From assembly GCA_040752005.1 (NCBI GenBank), contig JBFMFX010000009.1, positions 62,001 to 126,000 on the forward strand: a stretch of DNA of 64,000 nt, read 5' to 3'. The position numbers were made by a program, and so were the translations under genes. A model generated the notes under the pieces. It saw nothing but the letters and a program-made list of their open reading frames with translations, searched no databases and was not told where the DNA came from. The stretch is from RBG-16-66-20 sp040752005 (GTDB taxonomy: Bacteria > Pseudomonadota > Gammaproteobacteria > Burkholderiales > SG8-39). Below are positions 15,654-24,959 of the stretch, in pieces; the first letter of the stretch is position 1; every line of letters begins with the position of its first letter.

Positions 15654-16625
15654 GAGCTCGGCGAGGACGCGCTCGACGGAGATCTCGCGCAGGCAGCGCA
15701 GGTGCCCCAGGGGGCAGACGCGCGCAAAGCACGGGCTGCATTCGAGCCGCAGCCAGAGCACGCGGGCGTTGTCCGACCGGGGCGGGGTGTGCTCCGGGCT
15801 GGAGGAGCCGAAGATCGCCACCAGCGGCCGGCCGAACGCCGCCGCGACGTGCATGAGTCCGGAATCGTTCGCCACCACGAAGCGCGCGCCGGCGATCAGG
15901 TCCATCGCCTCGTCGAGCGTGGTCCTTCCCGCCAGATTGAGGCCGGCGATGCCGGCGCAGGCATCGGCGTCCCTTGCCGAGCCGAGCAGCACCGCCGGAA
16001 CCGGAAGGCGCGGGGCGAGCTCGGCGAAATACGGCCAGCGCTTGGCCGGCCCGTATTCGGCACCGGGGCAGAGCACGCAGTAATCGCCCGCAATGCCGAA
16101 GCGCCTCGCCGCGCGCGCCATGCCCGCCGGCTCGGCACGCAGCCTGGGCAGCGGCAGCGGCTCCGCGGCCGCAGCACCCGCCGCATCGGCGAGCGCCGCA
16201 TAGTGCTCGGCCATCGGCGCACCGCGCGCCCGGTATCGGCGGTTGAGAAGCCCGTAGCGCGCCTCGCCGGTGTAGCCCGCGCGCACGGGGATCGCCGCGA
16301 AGAACGGCACCAGCGCCGACTTCCACGAGTTGGGCAGCACGAGCGCCAGATCGTAGCCCCGCGCGCGCAGGGCGCGCCCGAGGCGCCAGCGCTCGGCGAG
16401 CTGGAGCGCGCCGTGGCGGAAATCCGCCTCGATTACCTCGTCCAGCTCGGGCATGCGCCGCAGCACCGGCGCTACCCATGGCGGGCCGAGCGCCTCCAGC
16501 CGCGCCTGCGGGTGCCTTGCGCGCACTCGCGCAAGCAGCGGCTGCGCCATCAGCGCGTCGCCGATCCAGTTCGGCGCGACGACGAGAATGCGGCGCAGGC
16601 CGGCGACCCCCGGCGGCGGTCTCAG
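15627..16625 (-). CDS. waaF: Lipopolysaccharide heptosyltransferase (WaaF-like, GT9)
   Basis: The protein of about 332 residues is a GT9 ADP-heptose:LPS heptosyltransferase adding heptose to the LPS inner core. Marks are ILVVAPNWIGDALMAQPLL at the N terminus, a CPGAEYGPAKRWP nucleotide-binding part, FVVANDSGLMHVAAAF and FGSSSPEHTPP. The final residues (ENQGQARV) and the stop codon are encoded by the REP-like repeat. The start is unclear: a CTG at 16625 overlaps the stop of the zinc-finger gene and places the N terminus correctly. A GTG at 16682 and an ATG at 16736 would extend it into that gene. The order ilvE, zinc finger, waaF is common in betaproteobacteria. Confidence 0.85.
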   Translation of the reverse strand: MRPPPGVAGLRRILVVAPNWIGDALMAQPLLARVRARHPQARLEALGPPWVAPVLRRMPELDEVIEADFRHGALQLAERWRLGRALRARGYDLALVLPNSWKSALVPFFAAIPVRAGYTGEARYGLLNRRYRARGAPMAEHYAALADAAGAAAAEPLPLPRLRAEPAGMARAARRFGIAGDYCVLCPGAEYGPAKRWPYFAELAPRLPVPAVLLGSARDADACAGIAGLNLAGRTTLDEAMDLIAGARFVVANDSGLMHVAAAFGRPLVAIFGSSSPEHTPPRSDNARVLWLRLECSPCFARVCPLGHLRCLREISVERVLAELENQGQARV

Positions 16626-16828
16626 TGCCCGCTCTTCGGCGGCTCGCCCTTCAGGACGTACTTGGTGCCGCAGTAGGGGCACATCGCCACACCGTGCTTC
16701 GCGACGTTGAGAAAGACGCGCGGGTGCAGCGCCCACAGCGGCGCGCCCGGCCGCGGGCAGTGCAGCGGCAGATCGTTCGCGGTGACCTCGACGACGCGCG
16801 TGCCGCCGCGTTCCTCGACGTCGCTCAT
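16622..16828 (-). CDS. CHCC-type zinc-finger protein
   Basis: This 68-residue protein matches the zf-CHCC family related to the NDUFS6/13-kDa subunit of complex I. It has zinc ligands at about Cys24 and His45 and a C-terminal CPYCGTKY pair at Cys50 and Cys53. Members of this size are common beside waaF and ilvE in betaproteobacteria; their exact role is not established. It is translationally coupled on its upstream side (ATGA overlap with the ilvE stop) and overlaps waaF at its end. The ATG at 16828 is the only start consistent with this. Confidence 0.85.
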   Translation of the reverse strand: MSDVEERGGTRVVEVTANDLPLHCPRPGAPLWALHPRVFLNVAKHGVAMCPYCGTKYVLKGEPPKSGH

Positions 16829-17799
16829 CGCCTGCGCTTTCCCATCGGCACCGGCGTGAGCCAGTGCCGGTGCTTGCGGTCCTTGCCGGTGACCACGTCG
16901 AAGAACGCCTTCTGCAGCGCCTTGGTCACCGGACCGGCGCGCCCGGCGCCGATGCGCCGGCCGTCGAGCTCCCGGATCGGGGTGACTTCCGCCGCGGTGC
17001 CGGTGAAGAAGCACTCGTCGGCGATGTAGATGTCGTCGCGCGTCAGGCGCTTGGACTTCACCGTGTAGCCGAGCCCCTCGGCGAGCTCGATCACCGTGGA
17101 GCGCGTGATTCCGGTGAGCGCGGAGGTGAGTTCCGGCTCGTAGATCACGCCGTCCTTGACGATGAAGAGGTTCTCGCCGGCGCCCTCGGCGACGAAGCCC
17201 TCGACATCGAGCAGCAACCCCTCGTCGTAGCCGTGCAGGGTCGCCTCCAGCGTCGCGAGCACCGAGTTGGGATAGGTGCCCGACATCTTCGCGCGCGGCA
17301 TCGTGACGTTGACGTGGTGCCGCGCCCAGGACGAAGTCTTGACGCGGATGCCCTTGGAAAGCGCCTCCGGACCGAGATACGCGCCCCACGGCCAGGCCGC
17401 GATCGCCACGTGCACGCGCGCCCCGACCGGCGAGACGCCCATCTTCTCCGAGCCGTAGAACGCGATCGGCCGGATGTAGCAGGCCTCGTGGCCGTTGGCG
17501 CGCACCGTCTCGATCTGCGCCTCGATCAGCTTTTCGCGCGTGTACGGGATCTCCATCAGGTAGATGTGCGCGGAGTTGAACAGGCGCTCGGTGTGCTCCT
17601 TGAGGCGGAAGATCGCGGTGCCCTGCGCGGTCTTGTAGGCGCGCAGCCCCTCGAACACCGCCAGGCCGTAGTGCAGCGAATGGGTGAGCACGTGCGTGGT
17701 CGCCTCGCGCCACGGCACCAGCCTGCCGTCGTACCAGATCCAGCCGTCGCGGTCGGCCATCGAGAGCGGCGCCTGTGCCGCCGCCTTTGCCCTTGCCAT
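16825..17799 (-). CDS. ilvE: Branched-chain amino acid aminotransferase
   Basis: The 324-residue protein is a fold-type IV PLP aminotransferase. It has HSLHYGLAVFEGLRAY, an ARHHVNVTMPRAKMSGTYPN segment containing the PLP lysine, EGAGENLFIV and the phosphate-binding TGTAAEVTP. It catalyses the last step of valine, leucine and isoleucine synthesis and is cytoplasmic. It has a 10-15 residue polar N-terminal extension before the usual start region, and the ATG at 17799 is the first available. It heads the ilvE, zinc-finger, waaF cluster and is divergent from the ArsR gene. Confidence 0.93.
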   Translation of the reverse strand: MARAKAAAQAPLSMADRDGWIWYDGRLVPWREATTHVLTHSLHYGLAVFEGLRAYKTAQGTAIFRLKEHTERLFNSAHIYLMEIPYTREKLIEAQIETVRANGHEACYIRPIAFYGSEKMGVSPVGARVHVAIAAWPWGAYLGPEALSKGIRVKTSSWARHHVNVTMPRAKMSGTYPNSVLATLEATLHGYDEGLLLDVEGFVAEGAGENLFIVKDGVIYEPELTSALTGITRSTVIELAEGLGYTVKSKRLTRDDIYIADECFFTGTAAEVTPIRELDGRRIGAGRAGPVTKALQKAFFDVVTGKDRKHRHWLTPVPMGKRRR

Positions 17800-17864
17800 G
17801 AGGATTCGTCTCCCTGAAAGCGAAGCCCCATTCTAACCACGCCGGCGCCGGATGCGCCATACTA

Positions 17865-17880
17865 TTAACATGAGCGTTAA
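17865..17880. promoter_or_regulatory. Inverted repeat over the ArsR start codon
   Basis: TTAAC and GTTAA are separated by 6 bases and flank the ATG of the ArsR-family gene, in an AT-rich spot within a GC-rich region. ArsR proteins often bind imperfect dyads of this size at their own promoters, so autoregulation is possible. The arms are only 5 bp. Confidence 0.3.
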
Positions 17881-18190
17881 CAATCCGGATCGCGTGTTCG
17901 CCGCGCTCGCCTCGGCGCCGCGCCGGCGCATGCTCGCCTCGCTCGCGCAGAGCGCGCTCTCGACCACCGAGCTCGCCGCGCGCTTCGGCCTGACCGCGCC
18001 GGCGGTCTCGCGCCACCTCGCGGTGCTCGCGAACGCGGGGCTGGTCGCCGCCTCGCGCCAGGGGCAGCGCGTGCTGTATCGCCTCAAGCGCGAGGCGCTC
18101 CTCGAGGCGCTGGCGCGCTTCGCCTCGGAAGTGGACGGGCCGCTGCGGCGCGAGCCGCCGCTCGCGCGTCCGCCGCGCGAGGCGATCTGA
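17870..18190 (+). CDS. ArsR-family transcriptional regulator
   Basis: The 106-residue protein is a winged-helix regulator of the ArsR/SmtB type. The recognition part reads LSTTELAARFGLTAPAVSRHLAVL (about residues 28-51), followed by AGLVAASRQGQRVLYRL. There is no cysteine-rich metal site, which suggests the SdpR/BigR-like subset instead of arsenic sensing. The ATG at 17870 is chosen because it fits the family start; an in-frame ATG at 17852 would add six residues. It is followed 9 bases later by a small membrane protein gene, its likely operon partner. Confidence 0.88.
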   Translation: MSVNNPDRVFAALASAPRRRMLASLAQSALSTTELAARFGLTAPAVSRHLAVLANAGLVAASRQGQRVLYRLKREALLEALARFASEVDGPLRREPPLARPPREAI

Positions 18191-18199
18191 AGCGCTGCG

Positions 18200-18493
18200 A
18201 TGGGCCCGGCGGAGACTTTCCTCGCCACCTTCGCGCTGGTGGGCGTCGCGCTCGGCGCGGCGGGCGGCGCGGCCTCGGCGCTCGCGGGTTTGAGCCCGGC
18301 GAAGTGCTTTGCCGCCGCGCTCGGCCTGCATGTCGGCGCGCTCGCGCTGCCGGATCTCTCGCAGGTGCTCGGGCCCGGCGACATCGTCGCCGCGATCGTG
18401 ATCGGACCGCTGCTGGTCTTCGTTCCGCCGGCGGCGGGGTTCATCGGCGCGCGCCGGATCCTTGCGGCGCCGCCGAACCCGCCCGAGTCCTAA
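18200..18493 (+). CDS. Small membrane protein of unknown function
   Basis: This 97-residue protein is hydrophobic, with about three predicted membrane segments: residues 7-30, 35-50 and 60-85. I do not recognise the family. It follows the ArsR-type regulator by 9 bases and is probably co-transcribed with it. Its TAA stop overlaps the glnE stop from the opposite strand by 4 bases, which supports a real, tightly packed gene end. Confidence 0.65.
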   Translation: MGPAETFLATFALVGVALGAAGGAASALAGLSPAKCFAAALGLHVGALALPDLSQVLGPGDIVAAIVIGPLLVFVPPAAGFIGARRILAAPPNPPES

Positions 18494-20997
18494 TCGCCGA
18501 GCACCGCGTGCCACAGCTCGCGCACGGCCTCGGCGTGCGCGCACACCCGATCGAGCGGCACGCGGGCGTACTTTTCGCCGGCAAGGCGCAGCGCGTGCTG
18601 CAGGCGGCGGAACTCGCGGTAGGCGGTGCGGCAGCGCTCGGCAAGCGCCGGCTCGATCAGACCGAGCTCGGCGGCGATGCCGAGCAGCGCGATGTTGCCG
18701 AGGTTGCCGGTGAGGCGCGGATGGCGGTGCGCGTGCGCGAGCACCAGGTACTGGACCACGAACTCGATGTCTATCATGCCGCCGGCGTCGTGCTTGAGGT
18801 CGAACAGGCCCGAGCGGTTCGGGTGCGCGGCGTGGATTCTCTCGCGCATCGCGCGCACCTCGCGCGCGAGCGCGGCCGGGTCGCGTTCGCGGGTGAGAAT
18901 GCGCACGCGGAGGTCCTCGAACCGGGCGCCGATCTCGCGGTCTCCGGCGCAGTAGCGCGCGCGGGTGAGCGCCTGGTGCTCCCAGACCCAGGCCGATTCC
19001 TGCTGATATCTTTCGAAGCCGGCGAGCGAGGACACCAGCAGCCCCTTGGAGCCGGAGGGCCGCAGCGCTAGGTCGGTCTCGAAGAGCCGGCCCGAGGCGG
19101 TGCTCGCGGTGAGCCAGATGTTCAGGCGCTGCGCAAGGCGCACGTAGTTTTCCTCGGCGCGCTCGTGCGGGTCGTCATACAGAAACACCATGTCGAGATC
19201 GGACGCGTAGCCCAGTTCCTTGCCGCCGAGCTTGCCGTAGCCGATGATGGCGAAGCGCGGCGCGTCGCGGTGGCGGTTCTTCACCTCGCGCCAGGCGCAT
19301 TCGAGAGCGACGCCGAGCACGCGGTCGGCGAGTTCGGACAGATGATCGGCCAGGCGCTCGACGGTGAGCAGGCCGGCGAGGTCCTGCGCGAGCAGCCGGA
19401 AGACCTGCGCCTGATGGTGCTCGCGCAGCACGTTCATCTGCCGCTCAGTGTCGCCGGCGGCGGCGGCGATCGCGGCGCGCAGCGACCGTTCGAACGCCTC
19501 CCAGTCGGGCGCGGCGTAGAGCACGCGGTCGTCGAGCAGCTCGTCAAGCAGCAGCGGATGCCGGGTGACGTATTCCGCCGCCCACGGCGAGGCGCCGATG
19601 ATGCGCGCGACGCGCTCGAGCGCCTGCGGGTGCTCGGCGAGTAGCGCCAGGTAGGACGCGCGCCGCGCCACCGCCTCGATGAGATCAATGCCGCGCGCCA
19701 CGGTCTGTTGCGGATCCGCCGTCGCCTGCGCGGCGCGCGCGAGCAGCGGCACGAGCACGTCCACGCGGCGGCGCGAATCGTCCGGAAGCTGCGCGTAGCG
19801 CTGGCTGCGGCGCAGGGCCTCGGCGCGCGGATGCTCGGGCCAGGGCGCTTCGGCCTCGGCCGGCTCCCCGCCCAGCACCTCGCGGAAATGCCGCGTCACG
19901 GCGTCGCGGTGGCGGGCGAGTTCCGCGGCGAGCGCATTCCAGTCCGCGCAGGCCATCATGCGCGCCACGCGGGCGCGGTCCTCGTCGTTCTCGGGCAGCC
20001 GGTGGCGCTGCGCGTCGTCGAGGTACTGCAGCCGGTGCTCCAGGCGCCGCAGGAACACGTAGGCGATCGCAAGCTCGCGCACCGCCTCCGACGGCAGCAG
20101 CCCGCGCTCGCCGAGCAGCGCGAGCGCCGCGAGCGTCGGGCGCACCGCGAGCGCCGGATCGCGCCCGCCGCGGATGAGCTGGAGCACCTGCGCCACGAAC
20201 TCGATCTCGCGGATTCCGCCCGGGCCGAGCTTGATGTCCTCGGCGAGATCGCGCCGCTCGACCTCGCGCCGCACCTCGGCGTGCAGCCGGCGCATCGCCG
20301 CGAGCATCGCGTAGTCGAGATACTTGCGATACACGAACGGGCGCACGATCGCCGCGAGCGCCTCGTGCCTCGCGCCGCTCAGCGGACGCGCCTTGATCCA
20401 GGCGTAGCGCTCCCAGTCGCGCCCCTGGGTGAGGAAGTACGCCTCCAGCGCGTCGAAGCTCGTCACCAGCGGTCCGGAGTTCCCGTACGGGCGCAGCCGC
20501 ATGTCCACCCGGAAAGCGAAGCCGTCCTCGGTGACATCGTTGAGCAGCGCGATCAGCCTGCGCGCGGCGCGGTCGAGCCGCTCGGGCTCGGCGCCGTCGG
20601 GATGCACGAACACCAGATCCACGTCGGAGGAGACGTTGAGCTCGCGACCGCCGAGCTTTCCCATCGCGACGACGATCAGGTCGGTGCAGCCGAGCCATTC
20701 GAGCGCGACGCGGATCTCCTGCTCGGCGAGCTCGCTCATCGTCGCGCAGACCTCGTGCAGATCGGCCTCGCCCGCGAGGTCGCGCGCCAGCACGCGCAGG
20801 AACACGCGCTGGCGCAGCCTGCGCAGGCGCCGTCGCAGCGCCGTCTCGTCGTCGCCGGCCGCGCCCGCCACCGCCGCGGCGATCTCGGCCGGCGTGAAAG
20901 GCCCGGTGGCGCTGAGCTCGGAGGCCAGTTCGGGGCGCGCCGAAAGCATTCGTTGCGCCGCGCGCGAAAGCTCGATTTTCCGAAGCGGATCCGACAT
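18490..20997 (-). CDS. glnE: Glutamine synthetase adenylyltransferase/deadenylase
   Basis: The 835-residue protein has two nucleotidyltransferase domains in tandem, each with GKLGG(K/R)EL and SD(L/V)D metal motifs: AMGKLGGRELNVSSDVD near residue 115 and GYGKLGGKELGYASDLD near 590. It adenylylates and deadenylylates glutamine synthetase in response to PII and nitrogen status. The family is usually about 900-950 residues, so this one has a short N terminus; the ATG at 20997 is the natural start before the yhdP intergenic region. A 1.8-kilocodon antisense-like frame across it is an artefact of GC content. Confidence 0.93.
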   Translation of the reverse strand: MSDPLRKIELSRAAQRMLSARPELASELSATGPFTPAEIAAAVAGAAGDDETALRRRLRRLRQRVFLRVLARDLAGEADLHEVCATMSELAEQEIRVALEWLGCTDLIVVAMGKLGGRELNVSSDVDLVFVHPDGAEPERLDRAARRLIALLNDVTEDGFAFRVDMRLRPYGNSGPLVTSFDALEAYFLTQGRDWERYAWIKARPLSGARHEALAAIVRPFVYRKYLDYAMLAAMRRLHAEVRREVERRDLAEDIKLGPGGIREIEFVAQVLQLIRGGRDPALAVRPTLAALALLGERGLLPSEAVRELAIAYVFLRRLEHRLQYLDDAQRHRLPENDEDRARVARMMACADWNALAAELARHRDAVTRHFREVLGGEPAEAEAPWPEHPRAEALRRSQRYAQLPDDSRRRVDVLVPLLARAAQATADPQQTVARGIDLIEAVARRASYLALLAEHPQALERVARIIGASPWAAEYVTRHPLLLDELLDDRVLYAAPDWEAFERSLRAAIAAAAGDTERQMNVLREHHQAQVFRLLAQDLAGLLTVERLADHLSELADRVLGVALECAWREVKNRHRDAPRFAIIGYGKLGGKELGYASDLDMVFLYDDPHERAEENYVRLAQRLNIWLTASTASGRLFETDLALRPSGSKGLLVSSLAGFERYQQESAWVWEHQALTRARYCAGDREIGARFEDLRVRILTRERDPAALAREVRAMRERIHAAHPNRSGLFDLKHDAGGMIDIEFVVQYLVLAHAHRHPRLTGNLGNIALLGIAAELGLIEPALAERCRTAYREFRRLQHALRLAGEKYARVPLDRVCAHAEAVRELWHAVLGD

Positions 20998-21091
20998 TTA
21001 CGGATAGAATGCCGGTGGCTGCGGCGCTTGCTGCGCCGGAACGTTGTCCCGTCCCTGCTGCCTCAAGGAGAGAGGGACTCTCGAACTCCGC

Positions 21092-24000
21092 ATGCGCATC
21101 ATCATCAAACGTCTCCTGCTCGTGCTTGAGGCGCTCGCGTGGGCGGTGTTCTTCGCGTTCGCGCTGACGATCCTCGCGCTGCGCTACTGGGTGCTGCCCG
21201 ACATCGAGCGATGGCGCGAGGATATCGTGGCCGAGCTTTCGCGCACGATCGGGCTGCCGGTCAGGATCGGGGCGATCGAAACCGACTGGGCCGGCCTCGC
21301 GCCACGGATTCTCATCTCCGATGTGCGCCTGTACGACCGCGACGGTCGCGAGGCGCTGGTGCTGCCGGAAGTCGAGAACGTGGTGTCCTGGCGCTCGCTC
21401 GCGGCACGGGAGCTGCGGCTTGCCTCGTTCGTCGTCGAAGGCCCGCGGCTCGCGATCCGGCGCGACGCGAAAGGCGCGATCACGGTCGGCGGGATCGAGG
21501 TTTCGGGCGACGAGGGCGGTCGCTTCTCCGAATGGGTCCTCGGCCAGAGCGAGATCGTGATCCGCGATGCCGTGGTGACCTGGACCGACGAGATGCGCGG
21601 CGCGCCGCCGCTCGCGCTGCAGTCGCTCAATTTCCGCCTGCGCAACGACGGCGAACGGCACGCGATCGGCCTGAGCGCGCGCCCGCCGCGGCACCTCGGG
21701 CCGGGCGTGGAGCTGCGCGCCGAACTGTTCGGGCGCAGCCTCGCCGAGCTCGCCGAATGGAACGGCCGGCTCTACGCGGAGCTGGGCTACACCGATCTCG
21801 CCGGCTGGCGCGCCTGGGTGGATTATCCGCTCGAAGTGCGCTCGGGCAAGGGGGCGCTGCGGCTGTGGGCGACGCTCGAGGCCGGTCGGCTTGTGCGCGC
21901 GACCGCGGACGTCGCGCTCTCGGACGTGGCGGCGCGCCTCGGCGCGGACCTGCCGCTGCTGGAGATCACGAGCGTCCGCGGCCGGCTTCACGGGCGCACC
22001 GCGGGCCGCGGCTACGAATTCGGCGCGCGCAACCTCGTGCTTGCGGCGCCGCAGGCGCCGGCGATGAACGCGGGCAGCGTCCGGCTGCTCTGGGAGCCGG
22101 CCGACGGTACCCGGCCGCAGAGCGGCTCGTTCAGCGCGAACCTGCTGGCGCTCGAGCCCCTTGCCCACCTCGCCGAGTTCCTGCCGCTGCCGCCGGACGT
22201 GCGCAAGCTGCTCGCGGACCTGGCGCCGCGCGGCAACCTGCTCGATGCGCGCCTGGACTGGACCGGGGAGCTGCCGGATCGCGCCACCTACAGCGCGCGC
22301 GTGCGCTTTGCGGAGCTTGGAGCGAGGGCGTGGGCGGACGTGCCGGGATTCGCCGGGCTGTCCGGAAGCCTGGAAGCGAACGAGAGAAAGGGCACGCTCT
22401 ATCTGGCCTCGCAGAAGGCCGAGATCAGTCTGCCGCGAGTATTTCCGGAGCCGCACTTGCGGTTCGATTCGCTCGTCGGAGAGATCGGCTGGGACCACGA
22501 ACCCGGCGGCGCGCTCGTGGTGCGCATCGCGAGCCTCAGCTTCGCCAACCCCGATCTGGCCGGCTCGGTTTACGGGAACTGGCGGCGCGCGCCGCAAGGA
22601 CCGGGCGCGGTGGATCTGACGGCGCAGCTGGTGCGCGCCGACGGTCGCGCCACGGCGCGCTATCTGCCGCTCGCCTCCCTCATGGGCGCGCAGACGCGGC
22701 GCTGGGTGGAGACCTCGGTTCTCGCCGGAACGGTGAAGGAGGCGCGGTTGCGCCTGAGCGGCGATCTGCGCCATTTTCCCTTCACCGACGCCGCCAAGGG
22801 GCAGTTCCAGGTCGCGGCGAAAGTTTCGGGCGGCGTGCTCGACTACGCCGACGGCTGGCCGCGCATCGAGGCGATCGAGGCCGATCTCCTGTTCGAGCGC
22901 GACCGCATGGAGATCGCCGCGCGCTCGGGCGCGATCCTCGGCGCGCGCCTGAGCGGCGTGCGCGCCAGCATCCCGAGCATGCTCGCGCGCGAGACGCACC
23001 TGATCGTGGACGGCCTGGCCGAGGGCCCGACCGCGGAGTTCCTGCGCTACATCCAGGCGAGTCCCGTCCGGCGAATGGTGGACGGCATCACCGACGGCAT
23101 CAGCGCGACCGGGCGCGGCCGCCTGCGCCTGCGGCTGGACCTGCCTCTGGAGAATCTCGATCGCACCCGGGTCGCGGGCGAATATCAGTTCGCCGGGAAC
23201 ACGATCACCGTGGATCCGCGCCTGCCGCCGCTCGCCGCCGCCAGCGGCAAGGTCGCCTTCACCGAGTCCTCGCTTGCGGTGCAGGACGTGCGCGCGATGC
23301 TGTTCGGTGGCCCGGTGACGATCTCCGGCGGCGGCCGCTCCGGCGAGCCGACCTCGATCGTCGCGCGCGGCCGCGGCAGCGTGGAGGGTTTCGCCACGCT
23401 GTTCGACCATCCGTGGCGCCGGCGCCTGTCGGGCACCGCCGATTACACCGCGACGGTAACGATGGTCGAAGGCCGACCCCGGTTTTCCTTCGAGTCGCCG
23501 CTGCAGGGGATCACGAGCGCGCTGCCGCCGCCGCTCGCCAAACGCGCGGCCGACCCGCTGCCGCTGCGGGTGGAAGTGACGCCGGGCGAGGGTCGCGAGC
23601 GAGTCTCGCTCGCCCTCGGGCCGCCCGGCGGGCGCATCGTCGCGGCGGAATTCCTGCGCGCCGCCGGGCCGCGCGGCGCGATGCAGACGCAACGGGCGCT
23701 GGTGCTGCTCAATCCGGCCGCCGGCGTAGAGACGCGGATCCCGGAGCGGCGCGGAATCACGGTGCGCGGCGCGCTGCCTGCGCTCGACCTGGACCGCTGG
23801 CTGCCGCTGCTTGCGGAAGAAGGCGGGCTGGAAGAGGGCGGCACCAGCTTCGATCTGCGTGTCGGCATCCTGGACGCCTTCGGCAAGCGCATGCGCGAGG
23901 TGGCGATGAAGGGCGCGACCGAAGCGGGCGGCTGGTCGGCGAGCGTCGCGAGCGCCGAGCTGGCCGGGGACCTGCTTTATCGCGCCGAGGGCGGCGGGCG

Positions 24001-24928
24001 CCTGATCGCGCGCCTGAAGCACTTCACGCTGCCGGAGGATGCGCCGGGCGCCAAACCCGCCGAGGGGCAGAAGTCGCTGCCGGCGGTGGACGCGGTCGTC
24101 GAGAGCTTCAACCACCGCGGCCGCAAGCTCGGGCGCGTCGAGGTCGCCGCGCGCCTGGAGGGCGCGGATTGGCGCGTCGAGAAGCTCGCCATGGTCAACC
24201 CCGACTCGTCGCTCTCGGGCAAGGGCATCTGGCACACCGGCGCCGGCTCGCGCACGGCGGTCGAATTCACGCTCGACGTCGCCGATCTCGGCCGGCTGCT
24301 CGAGCGGCTCGGCTATCCGGAACAGGTGAAAGGCGGTCGCGGCCGGCTCCACGGCAAGCTCGAGTGGAAGGGCGACCCGGTGCTGCTCGACTACGCGACG
24401 CTCGCCGGGCAGTTGCAGATGGAGGTGCAGGACGGCCAGTTTCTCGAGATCGAGCCCGGCATCGGCAAGCTCGTCGCCCTGATGAGCCTGCAGATGCTGC
24501 CGCGGCGCATCGCGCTCGATTTCCGCGACGTGTTTTCCAAGGGATTCAAGTTCGACACCATCTCGGCGAGCCTGGCGATCGAGCGCGGCGTCATGACGAC
24601 GAACGATTTCCGCATGCGTGGCCCGGCGGCCGAGGTGACCATGAGCGGGCTGGTGGATCTCAACCTCGAGGCGCAGAACCTGCACGTGCGCGTGGTACCG
24701 CGCATGGAAGGGGTGGCCTCCACCGTGGTGGGCCTGGTCAATCCGGCGGCCGGCGTGGCGACGATGCTCGCGCAGAGGATCCTGAAGGATCCGCTGGGAC
24801 AGATCGCGGCCTCCGAGTACCGCATCACCGGCACATGGTCCGACCCGAAGGTCGAGCCGGTGCGTCCGCCGGAGGCGCCGTCGCCGGCGAACGAGGACCC
24901 GTCGCGGCCGGCCGCGCCCGGAGGCTGA
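21092..24928 (+). CDS. yhdP: YhdP-family envelope protein (AsmA-like, DUF3971)
   Basis: The 1278-residue protein has one N-terminal membrane anchor (about residues 5-32) and a very long periplasmic part. It matches the YhdP family of AsmA-like proteins, which are thought to carry phospholipid between inner and outer membranes. The N terminus (LPDIERWREDIVAELSRTIG) and C terminus (GLVNPAAGVATMLAQ, then YRITGTWSDPKV) are family-typical. The ATG at 21092 is preferred over the in-frame upstream start at 21044, since it gives a direct membrane anchor and follows an AGGAGAGAG stretch. It is divergent from glnE and followed by tldD, a recurrent betaproteobacterial order. Confidence 0.92.
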   Translation: MRIIIKRLLLVLEALAWAVFFAFALTILALRYWVLPDIERWREDIVAELSRTIGLPVRIGAIETDWAGLAPRILISDVRLYDRDGREALVLPEVENVVSWRSLAARELRLASFVVEGPRLAIRRDAKGAITVGGIEVSGDEGGRFSEWVLGQSEIVIRDAVVTWTDEMRGAPPLALQSLNFRLRNDGERHAIGLSARPPRHLGPGVELRAELFGRSLAELAEWNGRLYAELGYTDLAGWRAWVDYPLEVRSGKGALRLWATLEAGRLVRATADVALSDVAARLGADLPLLEITSVRGRLHGRTAGRGYEFGARNLVLAAPQAPAMNAGSVRLLWEPADGTRPQSGSFSANLLALEPLAHLAEFLPLPPDVRKLLADLAPRGNLLDARLDWTGELPDRATYSARVRFAELGARAWADVPGFAGLSGSLEANERKGTLYLASQKAEISLPRVFPEPHLRFDSLVGEIGWDHEPGGALVVRIASLSFANPDLAGSVYGNWRRAPQGPGAVDLTAQLVRADGRATARYLPLASLMGAQTRRWVETSVLAGTVKEARLRLSGDLRHFPFTDAAKGQFQVAAKVSGGVLDYADGWPRIEAIEADLLFERDRMEIAARSGAILGARLSGVRASIPSMLARETHLIVDGLAEGPTAEFLRYIQASPVRRMVDGITDGISATGRGRLRLRLDLPLENLDRTRVAGEYQFAGNTITVDPRLPPLAAASGKVAFTESSLAVQDVRAMLFGGPVTISGGGRSGEPTSIVARGRGSVEGFATLFDHPWRRRLSGTADYTATVTMVEGRPRFSFESPLQGITSALPPPLAKRAADPLPLRVEVTPGEGRERVSLALGPPGGRIVAAEFLRAAGPRGAMQTQRALVLLNPAAGVETRIPERRGITVRGALPALDLDRWLPLLAEEGGLEEGGTSFDLRVGILDAFGKRMREVAMKGATEAGGWSASVASAELAGDLLYRAEGGGRLIARLKHFTLPEDAPGAKPAEGQKSLPAVDAVVESFNHRGRKLGRVEVAARLEGADWRVEKLAMVNPDSSLSGKGIWHTGAGSRTAVEFTLDVADLGRLLERLGYPEQVKGGRGRLHGKLEWKGDPVLLDYATLAGQLQMEVQDGQFLEIEPGIGKLVALMSLQMLPRRIALDFRDVFSKGFKFDTISASLAIERGVMTTNDFRMRGPAAEVTMSGLVDLNLEAQNLHVRVVPRMEGVASTVVGLVNPAAGVATMLAQRILKDPLGQIAASEYRITGTWSDPKVEPVRPPEAPSPANEDPSRPAAPGG

Positions 24929-24959
24929 GACGGGCCAGGAAACGGAGGAAAATGGAGCC